Source: Alphaproteobacteria bacterium MarineAlpha10_Bin3 (GTDB taxonomy: Bacteria > Pseudomonadota > Alphaproteobacteria > UBA8366 > GCA-2717185). From it: DNA of 9,791 nucleotides. Of this stretch, positions 1 through 6,135 are shown one piece after another (position 1 is the first letter of the stretch; each line of letters opens with the position of its first letter). The position numbers and the translations under genes were made by a program. The stretch is from NCBI GenBank assembly GCA_002937525.1, contig PTKA01000024.1:1-9791 (forward strand), read 5' to 3'. The notes beneath the pieces were generated by a model that saw only the letters and a program-made list of their open reading frames with translations, was not told the DNA's origin and ran no database searches.

Positions 1-1
1 G

Positions 2-1474
2 GCCGGCGATGTCGAGCCGTTTATCGCCCTGATCGACGATCCGGGCCATGGCGTGATCGATGGCCGTTACCGTCTTTCCGAAGCGCAGGCCCGCGCCATC
101 CTGGAATTGCGGTTGCAGCGCCTGACCGGTCTCGAACGCGACAAGCTGGCCGATGAAACCCGGGAATTATCGGCGAAAATCAACGAATTTCTGGTGATAT
201 TGACCGACCGGGAGAGATTGCTTGCCATTTTGTGCGCTGAATTGCGGGAAATTTCGGAGAAATACGGCACCGAACGGCGCACCCAGATCGAACCGGCGGA
301 GTTCGAGCACGATATCGAAGATCTGATCCCGCGCGAGGACATGGTCGTCACCGTCACCCATGGCGGCTATATCAAGCGGGTGCCGCTTTCGACCTATCGC
401 GCGCAACGCCGTGGCGGCAAGGGCCGGACCGGCATGGCCACGCGCGACGAAGACTTCGTGCAGGACGTCTTCGTCGCCTCGACCCATACCATCGTCCTGT
501 TTTTCTCGTCGCGCGGGATGGTCTACCAGCTCAAGGTCTACAGACTGCCGCTCGGCAGCCCGCAGGCGCGCGGCAAGGCGATGATCAACCTGCTGCCGCT
601 GTCGGACGACGAAACCATCTCGACCGTGATGATGATGCCCGAAGACGAGGAAAGCTGGGCGCATCTGCATGTCTTGTTCACGACGACGACCGGCAATGTG
701 CGGCGCAATTCACTGAGCGATTTCACCAACATCATGGCCAATGGCAAGATTGCAATGAAACTGGCCGAAGGCGACCGGTTGATCCGCGTCCGGACCTGCA
801 CCGAGGACGACACCGTTCTGCTGGCGACCCGGCGCGGCATGTGCATCCGCTTTCCGGTTCCCGAAGTGCGCCTTTTCGTCGGCCGGACATCGACCGGGGT
901 GCGCGGTATTCGCCTGGAGAAGGGCGACGAGATAATCTGGATGTCGATTTTGCGCCAGGTCGATGTCGAAGTCGCCGACCGCGACGCTTATTTGCGGCAA
1001 GCCAATGCCTTGCGCCGCGCCGACGGCGATGCCGATCTGTCGGCCATGCCAGCACCCGGTCTCGATCCGCGAACCTTCGAGGCGCTTACGCAATCCGAAC
1101 AATTCGTTCTCACCGTGACCGAAAAGGGCTACGGCAAGCGGACATCGGCCTACGACTATCGAACCACGCGGCGCGGCGGCAAGGGGATCGTGAATGTCGA
1201 TCTTGCCAAGCGCGACGACCGGGTCGTCTCGACGTTTCCGGTCGAGCCGGCGGATCAGATCATGCTGGTAACCGACAGCGGGCAGGTTATTCGCTGTCCG
1301 GTCGACGATGTCCGTATCGCCAGCCGCCGGACCCAGGGCGTGAAATTGTTCGATGTCGAGGGCGAGGGCAAGGTCGTGTCGGTCGCCAGGCTGCGCGATG
1401 TCGGCGCGGCGGGCGACAGCGACGAATCGGACGCCGGGGCATCGGATGAAGCGGGAGGCGAAAGCGATGGTTGA
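2..1474 (+). CDS. gyrA: DNA gyrase subunit A, C-terminal part (5' end outside window)
   Basis: This is the C-terminal 490 residues of the A subunit of DNA gyrase, the type II topoisomerase that introduces negative supercoils using ATP. The frame is open from the left edge, so the gene begins upstream; the catalytic tyrosine domain is not in the window. The first roughly 100 residues match the coiled-coil and tower end of the breakage-reunion core (EAQARAILELRLQRLTGLE). The beta-pinwheel DNA-wrapping domain follows. Its GyrA-box, QRRGGKG, lies at 404-424, and a degenerate second copy (TRRGGKG) is encoded near 1165-1185. The GyrA-box separates gyrase from ParC. Between blades lies an extra hydrophilic segment (about 960-1080) of a kind known in alphaproteobacterial GyrA. 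The tail is Asp/Ser/Gly-rich (GDSDESDAGASDEAGGESDG), an acidic C-terminus as known to modulate supercoiling in other GyrA proteins. The TGA stop lies inside coaD. Confidence 0.97.
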   Translation, partial: AGDVEPFIALIDDPGHGVIDGRYRLSEAQARAILELRLQRLTGLERDKLADETRELSAKINEFLVILTDRERLLAILCAELREISEKYGTERRTQIEPAEFEHDIEDLIPREDMVVTVTHGGYIKRVPLSTYRAQRRGGKGRTGMATRDEDFVQDVFVASTHTIVLFFSSRGMVYQLKVYRLPLGSPQARGKAMINLLPLSDDETISTVMMMPEDEESWAHLHVLFTTTTGNVRRNSLSDFTNIMANGKIAMKLAEGDRLIRVRTCTEDDTVLLATRRGMCIRFPVPEVRLFVGRTSTGVRGIRLEKGDEIIWMSILRQVDVEVADRDAYLRQANALRRADGDADLSAMPAPGLDPRTFEALTQSEQFVLTVTEKGYGKRTSAYDYRTTRRGGKGIVNVDLAKRDDRVVSTFPVEPADQIMLVTDSGQVIRCPVDDVRIASRRTQGVKLFDVEGEGKVVSVARLRDVGAAGDSDESDAGASDEAGGESDG

Positions 1475-1961
1475 GCGTCATGTCGGGGTCTATGCGGGGA
1501 CATTCGACCCGATTACCAACGGACATATGGACATCATCACCCGGGCCGCGACCCACCTTGTCGACAAGCTGATACTGGCGGTGGCGCGCAATCCGGGCAA
1601 AGTGCCGTTGTTTACGCTGGAAGAGCGCGTGGCCATGGTGCAGGTGGAAGTCGATGCGACCGAATTCGCCGACCGGGTCGACGTCGAGCCGTTCGATACG
1701 CTGCTGACCGATTTTGCCCAAAGCCATGGCGCCAACGTCTTGATCCGGGGTCTGCGCGCGGTATCGGATTTCGAGTACGAATTTCAGATGGCGTCGATGA
1801 ACCGGTATCTGAAACCCGATATCGAAACGACCTTTTTGATGGCGTCGGACCGCAATCAGTTTATTTCGTCGCGGCTGGTGAAGGAAATTTGCCTGCTGAA
1901 CGGTGAAATTGACCAGTTTGTGTCACCGCGCGTGGCGGTGAAATTGATCGCCAAGCGCTAA
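1467..1961 (+). CDS. coaD: Phosphopantetheine adenylyltransferase
   Basis: CoaD catalyses the fourth step of coenzyme A synthesis in the cytoplasm, joining 4'-phosphopantetheine and ATP to give dephospho-CoA and pyrophosphate. The 164-residue product has the usual family length (about 160). The nucleotidyltransferase signature GTFDPITNGH is at residues 11-20, containing the T/HxGH ATP-binding motif (TNGH). RGLRAVSDFEYE at 94-105 carries the conserved substrate and phosphate-binding arginines. ISSRLVKE at 133-140 matches the second nucleotide-binding motif. I chose the ATG at 1467 because GGGAGG at 1453-1458 lies 8 nt upstream and because the product then starts just before the first beta strand (HVGVYAG). 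An in-frame ATG at 1446 would add seven residues and has less support. The start overlaps the gyrA stop by 8 nt, implying co-transcription and probably translational coupling. Confidence 0.97.
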   Translation: MVERHVGVYAGTFDPITNGHMDIITRAATHLVDKLILAVARNPGKVPLFTLEERVAMVQVEVDATEFADRVDVEPFDTLLTDFAQSHGANVLIRGLRAVSDFEYEFQMASMNRYLKPDIETTFLMASDRNQFISSRLVKEICLLNGEIDQFVSPRVAVKLIAKR

Positions 1962-1970
1962 GGCGCTTTA
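1953..1970 (+). terminator. Short hairpin over the coaD stop codon, possible weak terminator
   Basis: AAGCGC (1953-1958) and GCGCTT (1963-1968) are perfect complements around a 4-nt loop that contains most of the TAA stop, followed by only a short T-rich stretch (TTTA). A 6-bp stem with a 3-4 nt T run is marginal for intrinsic termination. It could attenuate transcription leaving coaD or protect the mRNA 3' end. Chance cannot be excluded. Confidence 0.3.
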
Positions 1971-1977
1971 CATAGTT

Positions 1978-1998
1978 GCCAGCCTGACAATCGCTGGC
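1978..1998 (+). repeat. Inverted repeat just before the ribosome binding site of the acidic-protein gene
   Basis: GCCAGC (1978-1983) and GCTGGC (1993-1998) are perfect complements separated by 9 nt. No T run follows, so this is not a canonical terminator. The arm ends 1-2 nt before the GGGGA Shine-Dalgarno-like sequence at 2000-2004, so the hairpin could affect ribosome access. The function is inferred only from position. Confidence 0.35.
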
Positions 1999-2011
1999 CG
2001 GGGATGGAATA

Positions 2012-2548
2012 ATGAACGAAAATTCGGATCGAAATAAAGTCATCGCCCTGCTAGAGCTGTTGGGCGATGAAGACGATTCCACGGTCCTCGCCGCTGGCCG
2101 CGCATTGCACGCCAAAATCGACGAAATGCAGGTCGATTGGAATCAATTGCTTGTGCCCGAAGACGGGGGAGCACCGGAATCGGTGGTGGCGGACGAATAT
2201 CTGGACGAAGACGAGGACCAGGACGAAGACGAGGACGAAGACGAGGACGAGGACGAAGACGAAGACGAAGACGAAGACGAGGACGAGGACGAAGACGAGG
2301 ACGAGGACGAAGACGAGGACGAAGACGAGGACGAAGACGAAGACGAACTGGTTGGCGATGCGGCGGACGACCTAAAGCTTATCGACCGGCTATTGGCCGC
2401 CAAGGGCATTTCGAGCGAGTTTCGTGACGAACTACGGGGCTATAAAGACGACATAAAGGCGGACGAATTTACCGCCGCCGACCGAAAATACGTAATTGCC
2501 CTGCAAAATCGGTTGTCCGGCGATAAAAAATCGAAGTCGCGCCGTTAG
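2012..2548 (+). CDS. Small acidic protein with a central (Asp-Glu)n tract, function unknown
   Basis: This predicted 178-residue cytoplasmic protein is of no family I can name. The ATG at 2012 has GGGGA at 2000-2004 seven nt upstream. Residues 1-50 look like a compact helical segment (KVIALLELLGDEDD, then VLAAGRALHAKID and a DWNQLL end). This resembles N-terminal segments I associate with uncharacterised alphaproteobacterial proteins; that is a loose recollection, not a confirmed match. Residues 65-112 are 24 acidic dipeptides, all Asp-Glu except one Asp-Gln. Residues 113-170 return to normal composition (LIDRLLAAKGISSEF and DRKYVIALQNRL), probably helical, and the protein ends in a basic tail, KKSKSRR. 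No signal peptide, membrane segment or cysteine is seen. The structured flanks, good start site and frame-neutral repeat argue for a real gene. The acidic tract could bind cations or basic proteins, or act as a spacer; this is inference. Confidence 0.75.
   Translation: MNENSDRNKVIALLELLGDEDDSTVLAAGRALHAKIDEMQVDWNQLLVPEDGGAPESVVADEYLDEDEDQDEDEDEDEDEDEDEDEDEDEDEDEDEDEDEDEDEDEDEDEDELVGDAADDLKLIDRLLAAKGISSEFRDELRGYKDDIKADEFTAADRKYVIALQNRLSGDKKSKSRR
2204..2347 (+). repeat. 24-unit GACGAR hexanucleotide microsatellite within the acidic-protein gene
   Basis: The tract is 144 nt of tandem 6-mers. Every first codon is GAC. The second is GAA or GAG, with a single CAG at the third unit. The GAA/GAG order is uneven (runs of four GAA, and blocks of the type GAG-GAA-GAG-GAG), which suggests slippage or duplication of 12-18 nt blocks rather than a perfectly homogenised array. 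The period is a multiple of three, so copy-number change lengthens or shortens the Asp-Glu tract without shifting frame. No stop codon occurs in any of the six frames across it, which explains spurious Ser-rich and Arg-rich open frames at the same place. Confidence 0.97.
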
Positions 2549-2553
2549 CCCAT

Positions 2554-3228
2554 TCATTTTCCGACGCGGAATGCCTTGGGGACGAAGAACAGGTGGTCAA
2601 AGCGTTCGCGCGCCAGATGACAACCGATACAGAACCCGACGCGCGCCGAATTTTCCCCCTTGGTGACGCCGAATATGCTGCCGTCGGGCAAAATCATGGT
2701 GTAGCGCCAGTCGCCGCTGACATAATTAAATCCTGGCGCCATCTTCTCCATGATGAACAACGGGCCGGCCGCCATCGAACCATCGTCGGCCACCATGAAG
2801 CTGTCCTTGGCGAGGACCGCGCCCTCGGGCAAGGGGCCGGCTTTTTCGTGCATACCATAGGCGCTGGCGGCGGCATTGGCGTAATTATTGACGAAACGCC
2901 GGCCATGCGTCGCCGACAAATAGGGTGCAATGTTGTATTTCTTCCAGCGCCGGTAGGATTTGGCGACGCTCAGGTTCGATACCGCATACCCTCTGGCCAT
3001 ATCATCCACCATGCGCGCATAGTTGCGTTGCGCGGTTTTTGAGTCGAGTTCAGCGGCGTCGCGAACCCGGAAATGCCGCCGGGGCCGGTTCGGATCGCCG
3101 CTAAATCCGAACGAAGGCGCAGGCTTGTCGGTCGCCGCGTTCGCGCTGCCGCCATACAATATTGAAATCGATGCGATTAGCGCCAGTGCGGTTGCAGTTG
3201 GCATGAAAAAGCGAAATAATACTGGCAT
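2554..3228 (-). CDS. Exported cytochrome P460-family c-type heme protein
   Basis: This 224-residue periplasmic protein has a signal peptide: residues 1-31, a hydrophobic core around ALALIASISILYG, and a likely cut after SANA. One CXXCH heme c motif (CIGCH, residues 200-204, encoded at 2617-2631) lies near the C-terminus, where P460-family proteins place it. Upstream are family-like elements: a Tyr/Trp-rich helix (YRRWKKYN), a His-Gly segment (SATHGRRFVNNYANAAASAY), PEGAVLAKDSF with Lys141, and a GDWRYTMILPDG strand pair. In characterised P460 enzymes a lysine cross-links to the heme, and they oxidise hydroxylamine or nitric-oxide-related species. Lys141 is a candidate for that role, but I cannot align it. 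Many family members are untested, so hydroxylamine oxidation is not claimed. The ATG at 3228 lacks a clear Shine-Dalgarno. A start at residue 9 (MPTATALAL) would also leave a workable signal peptide. The gene stands alone and converges on the acidic-protein gene. Confidence 0.85.
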   Translation of the reverse strand: MPVLFRFFMPTATALALIASISILYGGSANAATDKPAPSFGFSGDPNRPRRHFRVRDAAELDSKTAQRNYARMVDDMARGYAVSNLSVAKSYRRWKKYNIAPYLSATHGRRFVNNYANAAASAYGMHEKAGPLPEGAVLAKDSFMVADDGSMAAGPLFIMEKMAPGFNYVSGDWRYTMILPDGSIFGVTKGENSARVGFCIGCHLARERFDHLFFVPKAFRVGK

Positions 3229-3281
3229 GGCACTCGATCATGGTGGGGTTTCGCTATCATATGTAGGCCTGTAGGCGATCA

Positions 3282-3327
3282 CGGTCTGTTCAAGGCGGCG
3301 CAACTATTGGTCATTGCGCCGTGACCG
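3282..3327 (+). repeat. Two-part inverted repeat with an 8-bp perfect inner stem
   Basis: CGGCGCAA (3296-3303) and TTGCGCCG (3314-3321) are perfect complements with a 10-nt loop. An outer pair, CGGTC (3282-3286) with GACCG (3323-3327), can extend the stem across an asymmetric bulge of 9 nt on one side and 1 nt on the other. There is no T run. It could be an operator or part of a structured transcript. Confidence 0.5.
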
Positions 3328-3355
3328 GGACCGGCTTCCGTCGAAGGCCACCGCG

Positions 3356-3381
3356 CCGGTGCAAGGCGGCACCGGGCTTTT
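3356..3381 (+). terminator. Terminator-like hairpin with T run, no known plus-strand gene upstream
   Basis: CCGGTGC (3356-3362) and GCACCGG (3369-3375) form a perfect 7-bp GC-rich stem with a 6-nt loop, followed by GC and TTTT (3378-3381). This has the form of an intrinsic terminator read on the plus strand. The only gene to its left is on the minus strand, so it would end either a small untranslated transcript or an early leader of the 3476 gene. The T run is short (4 nt) and begins 3 nt after the stem, which lowers confidence. Confidence 0.4.
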
Positions 3382-3385
3382 CGGC

Positions 3386-3414
3386 ATCACGCCGTTGTGA
3401 ACTTGAAGCGTGAT
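3386..3414 (+). repeat. Inverted repeat ATCACGC / GCGTGAT upstream of the 3476 gene
   Basis: ATCACGC (3386-3392) and GCGTGAT (3408-3414) are perfect 7-bp complements with a 15-nt spacer, giving centres 22 bp apart (about two helical turns). This spacing suits a dimeric regulator binding one face of the DNA. It lies 62-90 bp before the start codon at 3476, in the promoter zone. A third copy of the half site is at 3278-3283. No regulator can be assigned. Confidence 0.4.
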
Positions 3415-3475
3415 CCTGATCATTCGTGTGGTATCTTTTGGCGCGTCGCAAGCGCGAGTGAATGGAACATAGCCA

Positions 3476-4528
3476 ATGGATGCCAAGCAGCGTTTTGACT
3501 ACGAAAAAGATTCGCTGCATTTGCTGCCGCTGGCGATGATTCCCTTGAAGTCGCTGTCGCTGTCGAGGGCCCGGCTGGTCAAGAATGTCCGCATGCAGAG
3601 CATGGTGGAGCTATTCGAGGGCGCGGGGACGGGCAGCGGTCAAATCGAACCTGGCATGATCGAGCAGATTTTCGAAATTGACCATAGTAGCCCCGTCAAC
3701 GATGCCGATACGATCCTTGCATTGGCGAAATTGGGCAGTTTCGACGTCTACAGCCTGCGCATACAACTGCGTGGATTGGGTATCGACGTGGAAGATAGCG
3801 AACATCTTCGCCTGTCCAGAGGCAAGCGTGCGGAATTGATAAAATATATGCTCAGTTTCACCCGCCCGTTAATCCGGCAGATCTACGGCAACGACGAAAC
3901 CGATATTTCCGATCTATCTGAATTAATTCAATTATTCGATAACCCGGATCGCGAAGAAGCGATGAATAATCTCCAGGTTATTACCGAAAATTTGCACATA
4001 ACCATCGCCGAATTGCCGCGATTTCTCGAGGATTACGGCGACACGTTCCTGTCCCTGGCCTATTTCCAGAACTGTCTCGATTCACTGGCGCCGCAATTTC
4101 TGTCCTTTGCCAATGCGCTCAAGGCGATCAGGGAACACCATCAACTCAAGCAAAATGCTTCCTTGATGTACGCCATGAACAAAATCACGGAAAATCTGGC
4201 CGAGGTAAAGGGGACCGTGGAGGGGCTGCTTGAGAGTTTCGAGCGGGAATCCCAGTCCATGTGGGAGGATATCAATGCCGATACCTTCCACCGGGTTAAA
4301 ATGCTCATCGAGTACAATCATACGACCATCGGCGGCATGCTTTGCGGATTGTCGGTCAAACTTGGAGGATGGTCGGAACGGTTCGGTAAAGGCGAACATG
4401 GCGTCCTTCGCCAGTCCGAATTCATCATGTCCGAAATGCGCCACGGCATGGAAGAATTGCTGGCGATCAAGGCGGCCGCGCCGTCCGGGGTGAAATTCGC
4501 CGACATATCCGATGGCGCCGAAAAATAG
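3476..4528 (+). CDS. Conserved-looking hypothetical protein, 350 residues, mostly helical and cytoplasmic
   Basis: I do not recognise a named family. The N-terminus (LPLAMIPLKSLSLSRARLVKNVRMQSMVELFE, residues 17-48) has the look of a conserved segment and vaguely recalls Rhodospirillales hypothetical proteins, but I cannot confirm a match. The rest is predicted mainly alpha helical: residues 75-135 (ILALAKLGSFDVYSLRIQL, then KRAELIKYMLSFTRPLIRQIYG), 145-260 with long amphipathic helices (ENLAEVKGTVEGLLESFERE), and 270-335 (YNHTTIGGMLCGLSVKL, then MSEMRHGMEELLAIKA). No signal peptide, membrane span, nucleotide-binding loop or metal-site cluster is evident. The ATG at 3476 has only a weak purine-rich upstream sequence. 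Codon use is less GC-biased than in the neighbours in places, for example around 3910-3990. It ends 27 nt before an efflux transporter with no terminator between them, so shared transcription is likely. Confidence 0.8.
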   Translation: MDAKQRFDYEKDSLHLLPLAMIPLKSLSLSRARLVKNVRMQSMVELFEGAGTGSGQIEPGMIEQIFEIDHSSPVNDADTILALAKLGSFDVYSLRIQLRGLGIDVEDSEHLRLSRGKRAELIKYMLSFTRPLIRQIYGNDETDISDLSELIQLFDNPDREEAMNNLQVITENLHITIAELPRFLEDYGDTFLSLAYFQNCLDSLAPQFLSFANALKAIREHHQLKQNASLMYAMNKITENLAEVKGTVEGLLESFERESQSMWEDINADTFHRVKMLIEYNHTTIGGMLCGLSVKLGGWSERFGKGEHGVLRQSEFIMSEMRHGMEELLAIKAAAPSGVKFADISDGAEK

Positions 4529-4555
4529 GGCGGAACAATTTTTGCCGGTTAGCCC

Positions 4556-6100
4556 GTGAAATCCGAAAGTATCGACGATCTGTTTGCCCGGTTCGGGCCG
4601 AAATACCGGTGGCTGGTGACGATCACCGGGATGACGACATCCTTTACGATGGTTCTGACCGGCACCATCGTCAATGTCGCGGTTCCCGATGTCATGGGCG
4701 CCTACGGCGTCGGTCAGGACAAGGCGCAATTTCTCCAGACCGCCTTCATCACGACGATGACGGCGAGCCAGTTGCTGAACGCCTGGGTGATCGCCAGGCT
4801 CGGGCAGCGGCTTGCTTTCACGTCGGTCCTGGTCCTGTTTCTCGTCGGCGGCGTGATCTGCGGCATCAGCCCGTCCCTCGACGGCATCATATTTGGCCGC
4901 GTCCTGCAAGGTTTCGCCGCCGGCATCGTCCAGCCGCTGGTCATGGTCACGCTGTTCCAGGTGTTTCCCCCCGAGCGGCGCGGCTTCGCCATGGGGATCT
5001 ATGGCGTTGGTCTGATGCTGGCCCTGGGATTCGGCCCGGTTATCGGCGGCATTACGGCGGACGCCTTTAACTGGCGCATCATTTTTTATGTGCCGCTGCC
5101 GCTGGTCCTCATCGCCCTGGCGGGGGGATCGGTTTTCATGCCGTCGCGGCGGCCGCCGGGGCCCGTCAAGTCCTTCGACTGGATCGGTTATATCCTGCTA
5201 TGCACCGCACTCTATTGCATGATGACGGTGATCGGGACCGGTCAACGCGAAGGCTGGGGCTCGGACAATATCCTCGCTCTGACGCTGATTGGGGTTGGCA
5301 CCGGTTCCGGCTTCGTGGTCTCGCAGTTTCGCGCCGAATCGTCCCTGCTCGATATGAGCCTGTTGGGCAACCCGCAATTTTCCTCCGCGATCTTAGTCGC
5401 TTTTGTCTTTGGTGCGGGAAACTTCGCCATCACCTATGCCATTCCGGTTTTCGGCCAGTTGGTTCAGGGCTATACCCCGACCGTTGCCGGACTGTTGCTG
5501 TTGCCGGCGAGCCTGTTTGTCGTCGCCATGCTGCCATTTACCGGGCGCCTCTCGGATCAGGTCGCGGCCGGCTATCCGATCATGGGCGGATTGGCGTTGT
5601 TTGCGGTCGCGGCGATTTTTCTGGCCGATGTCGATGTGAATACGTCGTTCTGGACGATCGCGGTTTTTTGCATCGTTGGCCGGTTCGGGATGGCGTTTAT
5701 CTCTCCCGCGCTGTTGGCGACGGCGCTGCGCTCGGTGCCGGCCGAAAAACTCAACCAGGGGTCCGGGACAATCAATTTTTTTCGTCAGCTTGGCGGCGCC
5801 ACCGGCATCAACACCCTGGTCGTCGCACTCGAATGGCGAACCCAGTTTCACAGCGATTCGCTGACCCAGACCCAGACCGCCGGCAATAATGCGACGCGGG
5901 AGTTCTTGAGTGGAATCGAGAGCCTGCTGGGCGAAGCCGGCGTGCCGCCTTCGATACAGCCTTCCTTGTCGCTCGATCTTCTGGGAAGAATGTTGCAGTC
6001 GCAAGCCGATACGATGGGATTTCAGGACGGTTTCATGCTGATCGCCATCGTATTCATTGTGGCGCTGGTTCCAGCCTATATTCTGTCGCGGACCCGGTAA
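4556..6100 (+). CDS. MFS transporter, DHA2 (EmrB/QacA-like) drug:proton antiporter family
   Basis: This 514-residue inner-membrane protein is predicted to have about 14 transmembrane helices, the count and length typical of DHA2 pumps, which export hydrophobic or cationic compounds against proton entry. Helix 1 runs into NVAVPDV (residues 40-46), the family's characteristic end of TM1. A motif-A-like turn (LGQRLAF) is at 82-88, motif B (GRVLQGFAAG) at 114-123, and antiporter motif C (GLMLALGFGPVIGG) at 152-165. A long non-membrane loop at about 428-490 precedes the last helix, as in EmrB-type proteins. GTG at 4556 is the first usable start after an in-frame TAG at 4550-4552. No good Shine-Dalgarno lies nearby; GGGCGG near 4529 is too far upstream. 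No EmrA-like fusion protein or TetR/MarR repressor is adjacent, so the substrate and control are unknown. Confidence 0.92.
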   Translation: MKSESIDDLFARFGPKYRWLVTITGMTTSFTMVLTGTIVNVAVPDVMGAYGVGQDKAQFLQTAFITTMTASQLLNAWVIARLGQRLAFTSVLVLFLVGGVICGISPSLDGIIFGRVLQGFAAGIVQPLVMVTLFQVFPPERRGFAMGIYGVGLMLALGFGPVIGGITADAFNWRIIFYVPLPLVLIALAGGSVFMPSRRPPGPVKSFDWIGYILLCTALYCMMTVIGTGQREGWGSDNILALTLIGVGTGSGFVVSQFRAESSLLDMSLLGNPQFSSAILVAFVFGAGNFAITYAIPVFGQLVQGYTPTVAGLLLLPASLFVVAMLPFTGRLSDQVAAGYPIMGGLALFAVAAIFLADVDVNTSFWTIAVFCIVGRFGMAFISPALLATALRSVPAEKLNQGSGTINFFRQLGGATGINTLVVALEWRTQFHSDSLTQTQTAGNNATREFLSGIESLLGEAGVPPSIQPSLSLDLLGRMLQSQADTMGFQDGFMLIAIVFIVALVPAYILSRTR

Positions 6101-6102
6101 TC

Positions 6103-6108
6103 TATAAT
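6103..6108 (+). promoter_or_regulatory. Perfect TATAAT, possible -10 box before the TPR-methyltransferase gene
   Basis: A consensus TATAAT sits 3 nt after the transporter stop and 27 nt before the next start codon. At the usual spacing the -35 region is poor (TTCTGT with a 16-nt spacer matches little of TTGACA). In DNA this GC-rich an exact TATAAT in a 35-nt gap is notable. Transcription from it would give a leader of about 20 nt with the GGAG at 6126-6129 included. Confidence 0.4.
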
Positions 6109-6135
6109 TTACGTTTTTCAACAACGGAGTAGCGC

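Larger units (their letters stand above)
3229..3475. promoter_or_regulatory. Divergent intergenic region between the P460 gene and the 3476 gene
   Basis: These 247 bp must hold the promoters of both divergent genes. I see no convincing -35/-10 pair. TATCAT at 3255-3260 on the plus strand, read as TATGAT on the opposite strand starting two bases further right, is a possible -10 in either direction, without a good -35. The direct repeat TGTAGGC occurs at 3262-3268 and 3270-3276. ATCACG occurs at 3278-3283 and 3386-3391, and its complement CGTGAT at 3409-3414. Several hairpins, listed separately, fill the middle. No protein gene is supported here. Confidence 0.55.

Noticed and set aside
2004..2014. 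Minimal frame ATG-GAA-TAA whose stop overlaps the acidic-protein start (TAATG)
   Set aside because: The ATG falls at the end of the ribosome binding site itself and a two-codon frame arises easily by chance.
2143..2409. Minus-strand open frame coding for a long serine tract, and plus-strand Arg/Lys-Thr-rich frames at 2067-2427
   Set aside because: They are readings of the GACGAR repeat in other frames, which contains no stop in any frame. The 2012 frame has the ribosome site and structured flanks.
3240..3266. Eight-codon plus-strand frame (ATG at 3240, TAG at 3264-3266) as a leader peptide for attenuation
   Set aside because: No Shine-Dalgarno sequence and no run of regulatory codons; it is too short to distinguish from chance.
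3304..3520. Two small minus-strand open frames (60 and 69 codons) in the intergenic region and the start of the 3476 gene
   Set aside because: No ribosome site or recognisable sequence, and they cross the hairpin region and the real gene's 5' end.
3920..3929. Perfect 10-bp palindrome GAATTAATTC
   Set aside because: It is inside a coding region in a locally AT-rich stretch and has no partner sites; chance is sufficient.
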